Made by a program: the position numbers and the translations under genes | Notes under the pieces: model-generated | Seen by the model: the letters and a program-made list of their open reading frames with translations, nothing else | The model's database searches: none | Told to the model about the DNA's origin: nothing | Shown: positions 57,401-64,000 of the stretch, piece after piece | How positions within the stretch are numbered: the stretch's first letter is position 1 | How the letters are laid out: every line of letters begins with the position of its first letter | Source: Algoriphagus marinus | GTDB taxonomy: Bacteria; Bacteroidota; Bacteroidia; Cytophagales; Cyclobacteriaceae | NCBI RefSeq assembly: GCF_001936475.1 | Contig: NZ_MSPQ01000008.1 | Span: 205,164-269,163, forward strand | Length of the DNA: 64,000 nucleotides | Direction: 5' to 3'

Positions 57401-60400
57401 GTCCAGCTTCGGCATCCAGATTCTGATCTCCATTCGTAGTTATCACAGGAAGTTGAGAATCAATTACCGTTACCGTGAAGCTTGCAGTTTCCACATTCCC
57501 ATGAATATCTGTGGCAGTGTATGTCACTATTGTTTCTCCCTCTGGGAACGTTTCACCAGATTGGCGGTTTGATGTGAAGGTTGCAATTCCGCAATTATCA
57601 GCAGCATCTGGTTCTGTCCAAGTGACAACAGCTCCACATGTATTAGCATCATTGTCGATATTGATATTGGCTGGAACATTCGTGATCACTGGTTTAATTT
57701 CTTCTACAACAGTGATCAAAACAACCTCTGTTGCTACATTGCCATTGGTATCTACCACCTTATAATTAACCGTATTCTCTATACCTATATTGGAGCAATC
57801 AAAATCAATTGCTTCTAGGCCAGTCTCGAAGTAATACTCAGCAATACCACAATTATCAACAGATCCATTTTCGACCATTCCGATAGTCAAAGTCCCTATT
57901 CCTAAATCATTTAAATAGACCGTTATATTCTGTTTAACATTGATATTTGGAGCTTCTAAATCACTCACAACTATTTCAGCAAATTCCGAAACAACGGTAG
58001 AATTGGAATCTGTAACTCTTACCTCATAACTTCCTTTTGATAAATTATCAAATAGGTTTGAGCTACTGTTTGTGGCGATAAGGTTACCTTCTTTAAACAA
58101 TTCCAGAGTAAATGGACCAGTGCCTGCAAAAGTTATGACTTCAAGTTTTCCATTTCCTGCATCTACACAGGATTCATTTGTAATATTGATATCAATTCTA
58201 AAAATCTCTTCGAATTCTGCAATCACATCTTTATCAGAATCCATCGTAAGAATGAACTCATCTGATGCGCCTGTTGCATCTCCTAACCATTGGTTAAATC
58301 TCCATCCTACTGCTGGAATTGCAGTTAAGACAACTTCTGAATCAGGGTCAAAATTATTTTCGTTTGGACTTCTGGTAATAACACCTGAGCCAACTACCGA
58401 AGAACTAAGGACAAACTGTAAATTCTCACAGTAGCCTTTTGTTATCGAATTATCATCCAGATTATATTCATAAGGATAAGCATCTACTATTTCTGCATAC
58501 AACTCAAATGTGTTACTCAGAACTGTGAATTCAAAAGCGGCTAATTCGTTGGTTTTTGGTCCAACATTAACTTGTCTTCTTGCAATCTCTTGTAGCTCAT
58601 CTCCTATTTTGTGATATAAAATTAGTGTGCCTTCAGTCCCTACATCTCCCTCATTTCCGACCGTAATATCTACAGTAATTAACTCTCCATTTTCAGGACA
58701 GTCTACACTTAAACCCAGGTCTTCGAAATACAGGTTTGGAGCATCGCCTACAAAAATTGAACGAATGGCTGAATTGTTATTCCTGTTAGCATCATCAAGA
58801 ACTTCTTCGACATCAATGATTGCCTCAAGGTTCTTCAAGCCTCCAACCGCACTGCTGTAAGGCTGAGTAATAGCCACAGTTCCATCCTCACCTGCAGCAA
58901 CTCCAGAAACCAAGACGTCATCACCCAACTGGACTCCATCAACATTTAATCGGACTTTAAATGGTCCTGCAGGAACAACTCCTATATTATCAAATGAGAC
59001 AAATACATTGATCTGTTCATCTAAATCAGGATTGATTTTAGTTGGGGATATATAAGGTGGTAAAACTCTTAAATCCGGGCCTGGAGTATTGATTGTGATT
59101 TGTCTTGAATACGAATTATCACTTTCGTTGCACTCGGTGAAATCGTCTGTTTCATCGACCACAACTTTCAAAGTAAAAGTACCTGCTTCTGTAAATATGT
59201 GTGGAACAGACACAAAATTCCCTAAACCCGAATAGGTGGTTGGTATTTCATCAATACTTGTCTCTTCAATTAAAACATCATCTAGATAGAACCTGACATT
59301 CACATTGCTTGGAATAAACAAGCCGGTATTTTGAATATAGGCATACAAATTTTGAACTGTATAGACTTGAAATTCACCTTTCCAAACGCCTGACAAGAAC
59401 CGTATGGAAGGTTTTAAATCCACGCAAAGAGGCATTGAAGCAGAGTTATTTGATTCAGAGACTTCTTCTATTTCTCCCAGGTTATCCGTCACGAAACTCA
59501 CACTATGATTACCGTAAGAGGCTATTTGTGTAACTAACTGAATGGAATCAATTTCATTTTTAAGTAAGCCATCAGAATAAACTGATGTTTCAGTTCTGTC
59601 TATTCCATCTTCTCTAATAGTGAATTTATTTTCAAATGAAGCAACTAGATCAGAATAACCACTATTCGAGAATTTAGCCTGAATCGTAAAGCTTTCCCCT
59701 GGAATCGGGAGTTTCGGAATTACTGAAAGCAGGTATTTTGACGTACTTAGATCCGGCTTTTTAGGTAGGTATTTAATAATTTTTGTAATGGTATTATTAT
59801 TCTCATTTCCCTCGGAAATTTCACCCGAACCAATGGGTTCGTCTACCTTGACCTCTATTACATGATCGCTTGTAGTAGTAAAAAGATTTGATAGCGAGAA
59901 AGTGGCAGCTCCACATCGATTGATAACTGGAACGGTTCTTGAATCAAAAAGAACTCCATCCAAATAAACATTCACATTGACTGAGGATGCTGTAGCTATG
60001 CCCCCGTCATTATAAGCCCTTACATTGAAAACATAGGGATCTTCAAGATTAAAAGTCTCTCCTCCAATGATAAGAGGTCTTAATTCAGGAGTCGAGCTAT
60101 AGTTTTTAAAATTCTGTCTATCTGAATTATTATACTCAACCTTCTCCGAAACCTGATTAAAAGGATCAACAATCATCTCCACAAAGCATGCAGGATCTGA
60201 ACAATTATTGATGATGGAAGGAATAGTAGTAAACGGATATTCAATGAATTCTCCAGGGTTTAGAGACTCCACTACAAATTCAGCAAGCACTCCCTCGCAT
60301 GAACTATACCGTACCACAAAATTCTCCGCTATAGCATCTCCTGTATTGGTAACTTTAGCTGTTCCAGTTACCGTTTCCCCAGCTAGAAAGTAATTTTTTG

Positions 60401-63400
60401 TACCAAAATTTATAGAAATATCACTGACAAGATCTGGCTTAAGGGTAACATTCGGGTCTTCTACCACCGAAATAGTTAAAGGTCCAAATGACTCAACAAA
60501 TCTTCCATCATCCACTTCCCCACTTACAGTATAATTTCCTGTTACTGGGAATCCTGAAAATGTCGTACCAAAAGTGCCTTGTGATGAAGTAAAAGTAGAC
60601 CGCACTCTACCGTCACTGACAACCCATCTCACTGTAGCATTTTTTACTTTAGGAGTAACAGCAGGATCCAAACCTGTAAAAGAAGCAAGACCGGAAATTG
60701 TTACATTTTCCCCGACATAGTAAGTCGTTTTGTTTGTATTCGCAGAAACTGAAATCCCTTCCGGAAGGGCATAAAAGCGAATTGCGAAGTTATTCAGCTC
60801 ATTTTTCTCCAGTAAGTTTTGAGCAGAGTCAAGTACAACTTTAATTTCATGAAACCCGGAATTTGTAAATGCATAATCAAAGGAATAATCTGTAAATGAC
60901 TGAGGGTCGACTGAGGTGATTTGATCAGTTTTGATGAGTGTTTGATCATCAAAAATGAAGATATCGAAATTCTCAGCCAGATAATCGGAGGTATTGGTAA
61001 TTTTGGCTGTTATGGTAAAGTTTTCTCCAATTGCAGGTTCATCATTGCTAAACAAAATATCATCTGCAAAAATCGCAATATCCAAGAAATCAGTAGTCAC
61101 TAAAGGACGATCGCTAAGAAGTGGAATTGCTAAACAGCCACCTTCATTTGAAGCTTGAATCCGGGTATTCCAATTCACATCATTCGTTAATCCAGAAACT
61201 GTAACGGTATAAATTTTCCCATTAGTGACATCACTATCTGCCGGATCTTCTTCTACCATTGAAAATTCAAGAGTTTCCAAATCAGAGGTCATCACCACTT
61301 TTGGATATCCTGAATCAGGAAGAGATCCGTTTACCTCAGAATATTTCACACGGAATACAAAATCTGTTTCGTTTGTTCCGACTGTTGGAGAAACCAAATC
61401 ACTCTCATACCCTTCATCCCCAACAAACCGTAAAGTTGGAATTTCTGCAACTTGAACAGTTGTAAATAATTCCACCGAACAACCATTTCCATTGGTAACA
61501 ATCACCGAATAGGTTGTAGATTCTGAAGGGTTTACACTTATAGAAGGCAATACAGATCCATTGCTCCATAAGTAAGATGTTCCACCAGTTGCCGTTAGAC
61601 TTGCAAAAGTATTTTTGCAAATAGTTTGATCTGGAGAAATCGTAGCTACAATATCTGGGTAATGAGTAATATTCTTTTCAGCACGGTCATTAATAGAGTT
61701 CTCATCTATACCTACCAAATATCCTGCAATCAGGTAATCCCCTTTTGAACTTAAGTCAGCTTTTTGGGTAAAAGTATAGGTATAAACTTCACCTGGAGAA
61801 AGCACCAAACCAATTGGCAAAGTCTCCTGGATTATTTCAGTTCCATTGACTGAATAAGCCAATATCAAATTCTCTGCGAAAGTACTTCCCACATTTTCTA
61901 TTCTGAGGGAAACAGCCTCTTCGGTAGTCAAAGAACAATCTGAGGAAGGATCAATTATAGCATTTGCTGAAATGTCTAATCCATTTACTGCGGTAAACTC
62001 TACTGCTCCCAGACTTACTGGCAGAGTTCTAGGATTATCTTCGATGTCTGTCGAAACAATAGCGGTCAAATCAAATCCATTTGATGCCAAAGCTTCATTC
62101 TGAGGAACCAAATTCGAACTTGAGAAAAAATCTGAATTGACAGTTACTGAATTAAGATCCTGAGAAGAAGAACTTCTCCAAGCGGCTAGATTTGAATTAG
62201 TCGAAGCACCCCATAATCCTAGATTACTACCAGTGGTAAAGAGGTTGTTATAATTACTTTCTGCAATTGCTGAAGTGGCTAAAATCTTCAAGGCATAGCC
62301 AGTTCCAGATTGGAAAATATTGTTGACGAATTTATTACTTCCACCACTCGAAGCATATTCCAATGCTGCTCCTGCGGATTGATTCCAGATCGAATTATGA
62401 TAAAACTGAAGATAATCTGTATTGGATAGGTAAACTGCCCTATTTGGTCCTTCGGAGTAAAAGAAATTATTATAAACCAAATTTGAAATAGAAGCTGAAC
62501 CAGCAATATTTACTAACCTCAATGCATTCCCTTTCCCACTGACAACTCGGTTATTTTTTACTAACAATCCTTCCGAAACATTCTCAGCATAAATTGAAAT
62601 CTGATCTTCAGTAGAGCTGGTATTAAGCGTATTTCCAATAATTTCTGGGGCTAATTGATTATTGAGATAAATGCCTCTAAAACCTATTTCATTTAGTGTA
62701 TTCCCGCTTACTAGTGTTCCTGACATGCGATTATTACTACCATTCGAGGAGATATAAATACCGTAAACTCCACCAGTTACCGTGTTATTTAAAACCCGGG
62801 TATTTTGCCCAAAGGAAGGGGCTATATCAATTGCCTTCTTCAAAGCACTGGTCCCTGTAGCTATTGGGCTTTGTATTTTTAATCCTTCAAAAAGTAAATC
62901 TGTAGCTCGGTTTCTAACCTGAATCACCTGAGCTGTTCCAGTAGTTTCAAAAGTCAGGTTCTTGAAAATATAATGTTCAGCATTATCCAGTTTCAAAGTA
63001 TAATCCACTATATGACTGATTACTACGAGGTCTGGATTTTCATTAGCTGATTCAAAAGTAATAGTTGAAGTTTCTGTTGTTCCTGAAACTGATCCCAAAT
63101 TAACTTGTCCAGTATAAGTACCATCAGCGATTAAAAAACGAACTGCTCCTGAAATTCCATTTAAGGTCAAAGCCTCAGAAGCCGCAGCAAAAGTTGTGAA
63201 GTTTCGATCTCCACTTCCAGCAGGATCAAGTGTATAGTCTCCAATCAAAGGCGCTCCAACTATAGCAAACTCGTTAGCTCCAATGCTCACTGGGGCTGTT
63301 CTAGGATTGCCATCAATATCTGTGGAAACAAATGAAGTTAAATCAACGCCAGCTTCTGTGAGACTCGGACTTTGAGCTAATAGATCAGTATTTGAAATAA

Positions 63401-64000
63401 ACTGTGGATCTACATTTAATGAATTTGCATCTTTTCCAGAAAGTGATTTCCAAGAATTTAAATCTGTAGCATTGCTGGTCCCCCATCTTCCCAGGTAAAC
63501 ACCTGAAGTGAAAAAGTCATTGTAATCCATCTCATCCAAACCTGTCGAGTTAGCCACATTCACCGCATAGCCTGTGTTCGACTTGAAGATGTTGTTCTTG
63601 ATTTTGTTTCCCGCTCCACCCGAGCCAAAGTAGTAAATGCCCTGGGCTCCGCCTGTCGTATTGATGTTGTTGTGGTAAAAACCCTGGTACTGATTGGATA
63701 CAAAGTATACCGAATAGCTACCTGCCTTTGAATGAATCTGGTTGTTGGCAATCAAGGCCGGGGAGCCCGCAGTAGCGGTACAGCTGGTCATATACAGACC
63801 ATATTGATTCGCTCCCTCAATCCGGTTGCCAGTAAAGCGAAATGCCCCCTCTACTTCGTCTATAAAAAATCCATCCGAACTCGACGAGGAAGATCCCAAT
63901 AATATCACGTCGTTATCGGTGATTGCTGCTCCGGTCAGGTATTGCAGTACCATTCCTCTATAAAATTGATCAGTCAGCTCATTGTTGCGGATCTCTCCCC
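51456..64000 (-). CDS. giant T9SS-secreted surface protein (adhesin-like), 5' end beyond the window
   Basis: At least about 4,180 residues; the frame is open to the right edge, so the signal peptide is not seen. From the N-terminal side: a right-handed beta-helix part (about 64000-62000) with N-N-x-I turns; a long run of CARDB-like adhesion domains (about 61980-58430); one InlB-B-like repeat (about 58420-58200); HYR-type domains and ten copies of an 84-residue repeat (57455-53940); a two-motif MopE-like Asp/Cys metal-binding segment (about 53455-53165, DCDD...PGAPEICDG); a PKD-like domain with a poly-Asp insert; a post-COAP-1-like domain (about 52690-52300); and a type A T9SS sorting domain (51702-51456, VYPNPAVSETN...RRLIKNN). 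Paired Cys in each repeat and many Asp suggest Ca2+- and disulfide-stabilised stalk domains. Likely role: adhesion or gliding surface coat (inference). Confidence 0.9.
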   Translation of the reverse strand, partial: GEIRNNELTDQFYRGMVLQYLTGAAITDNDVILLGSSSSSSDGFFIDEVEGAFRFTGNRIEGANQYGLYMTSCTATAGSPALIANNQIHSKAGSYSVYFVSNQYQGFYHNNINTTGGAQGIYYFGSGGAGNKIKNNIFKSNTGYAVNVANSTGLDEMDYNDFFTSGVYLGRWGTSNATDLNSWKSLSGKDANSLNVDPQFISNTDLLAQSPSLTEAGVDLTSFVSTDIDGNPRTAPVSIGANEFAIVGAPLIGDYTLDPAGSGDRNFTTFAAASEALTLNGISGAVRFLIADGTYTGQVNLGSVSGTTETSTITFESANENPDLVVISHIVDYTLKLDNAEHYIFKNLTFETTGTAQVIQVRNRATDLLFEGLKIQSPIATGTSALKKAIDIAPSFGQNTRVLNNTVTGGVYGIYISSNGSNNRMSGTLVSGNTLNEIGFRGIYLNNQLAPEIIGNTLNTSSTEDQISIYAENVSEGLLVKNNRVVSGKGNALRLVNIAGSASISNLVYNNFFYSEGPNRAVYLSNTDYLQFYHNSIWNQSAGAALEYASSGGSNKFVNNIFQSGTGYALKILATSAIAESNYNNLFTTGSNLGLWGASTNSNLAAWRSSSSQDLNSVTVNSDFFSSSNLVPQNEALASNGFDLTAIVSTDIEDNPRTLPVSLGAVEFTAVNGLDISANAIIDPSSDCSLTTEEAVSLRIENVGSTFAENLILAYSVNGTEIIQETLPIGLVLSPGEVYTYTFTQKADLSSKGDYLIAGYLVGIDENSINDRAEKNITHYPDIVATISPDQTICKNTFASLTATGGTSYLWSNGSVLPSISVNPSESTTYSVIVTNGNGCSVELFTTVQVAEIPTLRFVGDEGYESDLVSPTVGTNETDFVFRVKYSEVNGSLPDSGYPKVVMTSDLETLEFSMVEEDPADSDVTNGKIYTVTVSGLTNDVNWNTRIQASNEGGCLAIPLLSDRPLVTTDFLDIAIFADDILFSNDEPAIGENFTITAKITNTSDYLAENFDIFIFDDQTLIKTDQITSVDPQSFTDYSFDYAFTNSGFHEIKVVLDSAQNLLEKNELNNFAIRFYALPEGISVSANTNKTTYYVGENVTISGLASFTGLDPAVTPKVKNATVRWVVSDGRVRSTFTSSQGTFGTTFSGFPVTGNYTVSGEVDDGRFVESFGPLTISVVEDPNVTLKPDLVSDISINFGTKNYFLAGETVTGTAKVTNTGDAIAENFVVRYSSCEGVLAEFVVESLNPGEFIEYPFTTIPSIINNCSDPACFVEMIVDPFNQVSEKVEYNNSDRQNFKNYSSTPELRPLIIGGETFNLEDPYVFNVRAYNDGGIATASSVNVNVYLDGVLFDSRTVPVINRCGAATFSLSNLFTTTSDHVIEVKVDEPIGSGEISEGNENNNTITKIIKYLPKKPDLSTSKYLLSVIPKLPIPGESFTIQAKFSNSGYSDLVASFENKFTIREDGIDRTETSVYSDGLLKNEIDSIQLVTQIASYGNHSVSFVTDNLGEIEEVSESNNSASMPLCVDLKPSIRFLSGVWKGEFQVYTVQNLYAYIQNTGLFIPSNVNVRFYLDDVLIEETSIDEIPTTYSGLGNFVSVPHIFTEAGTFTLKVVVDETDDFTECNESDNSYSRQITINTPGPDLRVLPPYISPTKINPDLDEQINVFVSFDNIGVVPAGPFKVRLNVDGVQLGDDVLVSGVAAGEDGTVAITQPYSSAVGGLKNLEAIIDVEEVLDDANRNNNSAIRSIFVGDAPNLYFEDLGLSVDCPENGELITVDITVGNEGDVGTEGTLILYHKIGDELQEIARRQVNVGPKTNELAAFEFTVLSNTFELYAEIVDAYPYEYNLDDNSITKGYCENLQFVLSSSVVGSGVITRSPNENNFDPDSEVVLTAIPAVGWRFNQWLGDATGASDEFILTMDSDKDVIAEFEEIFRIDINITNESCVDAGNGKLEVITFAGTGPFTLELFKEGNLIATNSSSNLFDNLSKGSYEVRVTDSNSTVVSEFAEIVVSDLEAPNINVKQNITVYLNDLGIGTLTIGMVENGSVDNCGIAEYYFETGLEAIDFDCSNIGIENTVNYKVVDTNGNVATEVVLITVVEEIKPVITNVPANINIDNDANTCGAVVTWTEPDAADNCGIATFTSNRQSGETFPEGETIVTYTATDIHGNVETASFTVTVIDSQLPVITTNGDQNLDAEAGLCEASFTATASATDNCAVGEPTGVRSDGLDLTAPYPVGQTTIIWNVSDVNGNAGEEVLQTITVTDNQLPVISTNGNQNLDAETGLCEASFAATASATDNCAVGEPIGVRSDGLDLTAPYPVGETIITWNVLDVNGNAAEEVVQTITVRDNQLPVITTNGDQNLDAEAGLCEASFAATASATDNCSVGDPIGVRSDGLDLTAPYPVGETTITWNVSDVNGKAAETVIQTITVTDNQLPVITTNGDQNLNATAGLCEASFTATASANDNCSVGEPTGVRSDGLDLTAPYPVGETTITWNVSDINTNAAEEVVQTITVRDNQLPVITTNGDQNLDAEAVLCEASFAATASATDNCAVGDPTGVRSDGLDLTAPYPVGQTTIIWNVSDVNGNAGEEVLQTITVTDNQLPVITTNGDQNLEAEAGLCEASFTATASATDNCAVGDPTGVRSDGLELTAPYQVGETTIAWNVSDVNGKAAEVVVQTITVIDNQLPVITCPSDISTTVAFGETGKVVTYDLPIATDNCGIASLELISGLASGEFFPLGSTTILYQATDFAGNTMECSFTVDVSESEDNEDPIINDCPVGITVETDPENCGALVNWIEPTATDNSGSVILNSNFEPGTLFQVGITTVIYTATDGAGNQSTCSFTVTVIDSQPPVITTNGDQNLDAEAGLCEASFTATASATDNCSVGEPTGVRSDGLDLTAPYPVGETTITWNVSDVNGKAAEAVTQTITVTDNQLPVITTNGDQNLDAEAGLCEASFTATASATDNCSVGEPTGVRSDGLDLTAPYPVGETIITWNVLDVNGNAAEEVVQTITVRDNQLPVITANGDQNLDAEAGLCEASFAATASATDNCAVGDPTGVRSDGLELTAPYPVGETTITWNVSDVNGKAAEAVVQTITVIDNQLPVITCPSDISTTVAFGETGKVINYDLPIATDNCGIASLELISGLASGEFFPLGSTPVIYQATDFAGNTKECSFKIDITESGDNEDPIISDCPVGITVETDADNCGALVDWIEPTATDNSGSVILNSNFEPGTLFPVGITTVIYTATDGAGNQSTCSFNVTVTDTQLPVITTNGDQNLDTEAGLCEASFTATASATDNCAVGDPTGVRSDGLELTAPYPVGETTITWNVSDVNGNAAEEVIQTITVNDIEKPLITNVPGNIIVNNDEGVCGAIVSWIEPEAIDNCGIDTFNSNYQSGTIFPVGETIVTYTAKDIHGNGETASFMVTVVDSELPTVITRNRTFNIDEGETLTITPQDVNDGTFDNCGILSLVLDNYTFSSVDVGDNMVILTARDVNGNENDETAIVTIILNENDSDGDGFKPSEGDCDDFNNTVYPGAPEICDGIDNDCDGLVDDADPDAVGLTTYYLDQDGDGFGDPNNSIESCNMPLGYVANPDDCDDSDEFKNPGIAGSCSDEPCLSDLEIISISGPLDPKPVYSKIKVSAMVLGSIVEAYWDWDDGTTTSVINYDSDDKPRHDKSDYNSRYISSLIMPNKTFNGFNTKHKHSEHKEDSDCDDDDDDDESDDFGFDAQHVYSKAGVYQIKLVVIDECGNKVERLTDLAVIYDPDGGFVTGGGTIWSPKGAYLQDMNAEGRANFGFVAKYKKGSNRVDGNTEFQFKNGGLNFNSSSYDDMSLVIAGYKAIYKGKGTINGNSGYSFMVSAVDGDKKDDKKKYGKKEIDKFRIKIWNSSTSEIIYDNEKGASDYKEASTKITGGSITVHSPEKRKNKSYRELELMVVDWNTSKERIHEDLTGIENSLSEKPILWNMDQYDPILEGVQFVEGVLKDSELGVLSENVQVSVLVLDKPSPTDILLSNVIIPIDVKEGDIIAVLKTVDTADDFHSYELLPNSNFKIEENRLIWKGNEMGTDILPINISSSDIVGNVLTKEFELFREMQENSVLVYPNPAVSETNVKIDISQPSIIQLKVFDATGRLVFEESGDYEKGFIRNIDLRALSNGLYQIQVQINNQTITRRLIKNN
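52730..53040 (-). other. PKD-like domain split by a charged His/Asp-rich insert
   Basis: The PKD-type strands AYWDWDDGTTTS (about 53035-53000) and HVYSKAGVYQIKLVV (about 52800-52750) are normally separated by 10-20 residues. Here they are separated by about 60, including KHKHSEHKEDSDC followed by seven consecutive Asp (within 52825-52852). The insert could bind Ca2+ or transition metals. Confidence 0.65.
53940..57455 (-). repeat. ten-copy 252-bp coding repeat, interrupted by two 498-bp HYR units
   Basis: Read in gene order: copies 1-6 are contiguous at 57455-55944 (6 x 252 bp), copies 7-9 at 55445-54690 (3 x 252) and copy 10 at 54191-53940. Each copy encodes 84 residues beginning QLPVITTNGDQNL, with GLCEASF, TDNCxVGxPxGVRSDGL, TAPYPVGETTI and QTITV landmarks. 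All lengths are exact, with no frame-shifting indel. Copies differ by only a few residues. Two Cys per copy probably form a disulfide. Confidence 0.93.
54192..55943 (-). repeat. 1,254-bp higher-order repeat: three 252-bp units plus a 498-bp double-HYR unit, with duplicate HYR blocks
   Basis: The 498-bp blocks at 55943-55446 and 54689-54192 each encode 166 residues (two HYR domains, from QLPVITCPSDIS to CSFTVTVID) and are almost identical. The distance between them is exactly 1,254 bp, which is 3 x 252 plus 498. Copies 6 and 9 share the same private changes (GLELTAPY, VIDN) next to the HYR block, so a whole unit of three repeats plus HYR block appears to have been duplicated. Confidence 0.85.
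62020..64000 (-). repeat. duplicated beta-helix module of about 430 residues
   Basis: Two module ends are alike: TSFVSTDIDGNPRTAPVSIG followed by ANEF (about 63270-63350), and TAIVSTDIEDNPRTLPVSLG followed by AVEF (about 62000-62070). Before each end lie the same landmarks (YNDFFTSG/YNNLFTTG, LGRWG/LGLWG, SWKS/AWRS). The spacing is about 1.3 kb. The first module is cut by the right edge, and more may lie beyond it. Confidence 0.75.

Noticed and set aside
53940..57455. CRISPR-like periodicity
   Set aside because: The 252-bp units are coding and contiguous, with no short repeats and unique spacers.
54304..57765. Series of plus-strand frames of about 73 codons recurring every 252 bp
   Set aside because: They are antisense shadows of the repeat array; their regularity only reflects the coding repeat on the minus strand.

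Overview
The window is about 40% GC with short intergenic gaps and reads as a chromosome segment of a Bacteroidota bacterium, most likely Cytophagales (Cyclobacteriaceae/Algoriphagus-like; the family-level placement is inference). Support: an outer-membrane TonB-dependent receptor with a carboxypeptidase-regulatory-like N-terminus, a type IX secretion (T9SS) C-terminal sorting domain, a Bacteroidota serine palmitoyltransferase beside an Hc1-like histone, a DUF6090 protein, weak Shine-Dalgarno signals, and promoters of the -33 TTTG / -7 TAnnTTTG type. No tRNA, rRNA, CRISPR array, insertion sequence or phage gene was seen.

Layout. 0-9.6 kb: ElaA acetyltransferase, small secreted NTF2-like protein, TonB-dependent receptor, Dps, aldo/keto reductase, S9 peptidase, DUF6090 membrane protein. 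10.0-16.6 kb: a complete N-type rotary ATPase operon (atpD-C-Q-R-B-E-F-A-G) with no separate delta gene, a long b subunit with a delta-like tail, and a two-carboxylate c subunit with a Na+-type ligand set. 16.7-18.2 kb: a methyltransferase and a small outer-membrane protein. 18.3-26.3 kb (minus strand): an inorganic-carbon cassette of a small acidic exported protein, DabA, DabB, a SulP anion transporter and a porin. 26.9-30.7 kb: DJ-1/PfpI plus ABM-fold pair, two tandem small outer-membrane proteins, lipoprotein plus alpha/beta-hydrolase pair. 30.7-37.2 kb (minus): a xylose operon (SSS symporter, xylB, xylA, sialate-O-acetylesterase-type esterase) with a LacI-family-like operator. 37.7-41.1 kb: orphan L-serine dehydratase beta subunit, TolC-like protein and membrane-fusion protein. 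41.1-44.5 kb (minus): accC, DUF1015, maf. 44.6-51.4 kb: serine palmitoyltransferase, Hc1-like histone, M1 peptidase, BNR-repeat protein. 51.5-64.0 kb (minus): a giant T9SS-secreted surface protein of at least about 4,180 residues, cut by the right edge.

How they may work together: if the N-ATPase moves Na+, it could energise the SSS xylose symporter and possibly the SulP transporter, while DabAB and SulP supply bicarbonate to carboxylases such as AccC. No RuBisCO or other autotrophy gene is present here, so the carbon cassette would serve anaplerosis and lipid synthesis in a heterotroph. The giant adhesin carries ten copies of a 252-bp repeat in a nested higher-order arrangement and is the most recombination-prone locus in the window.
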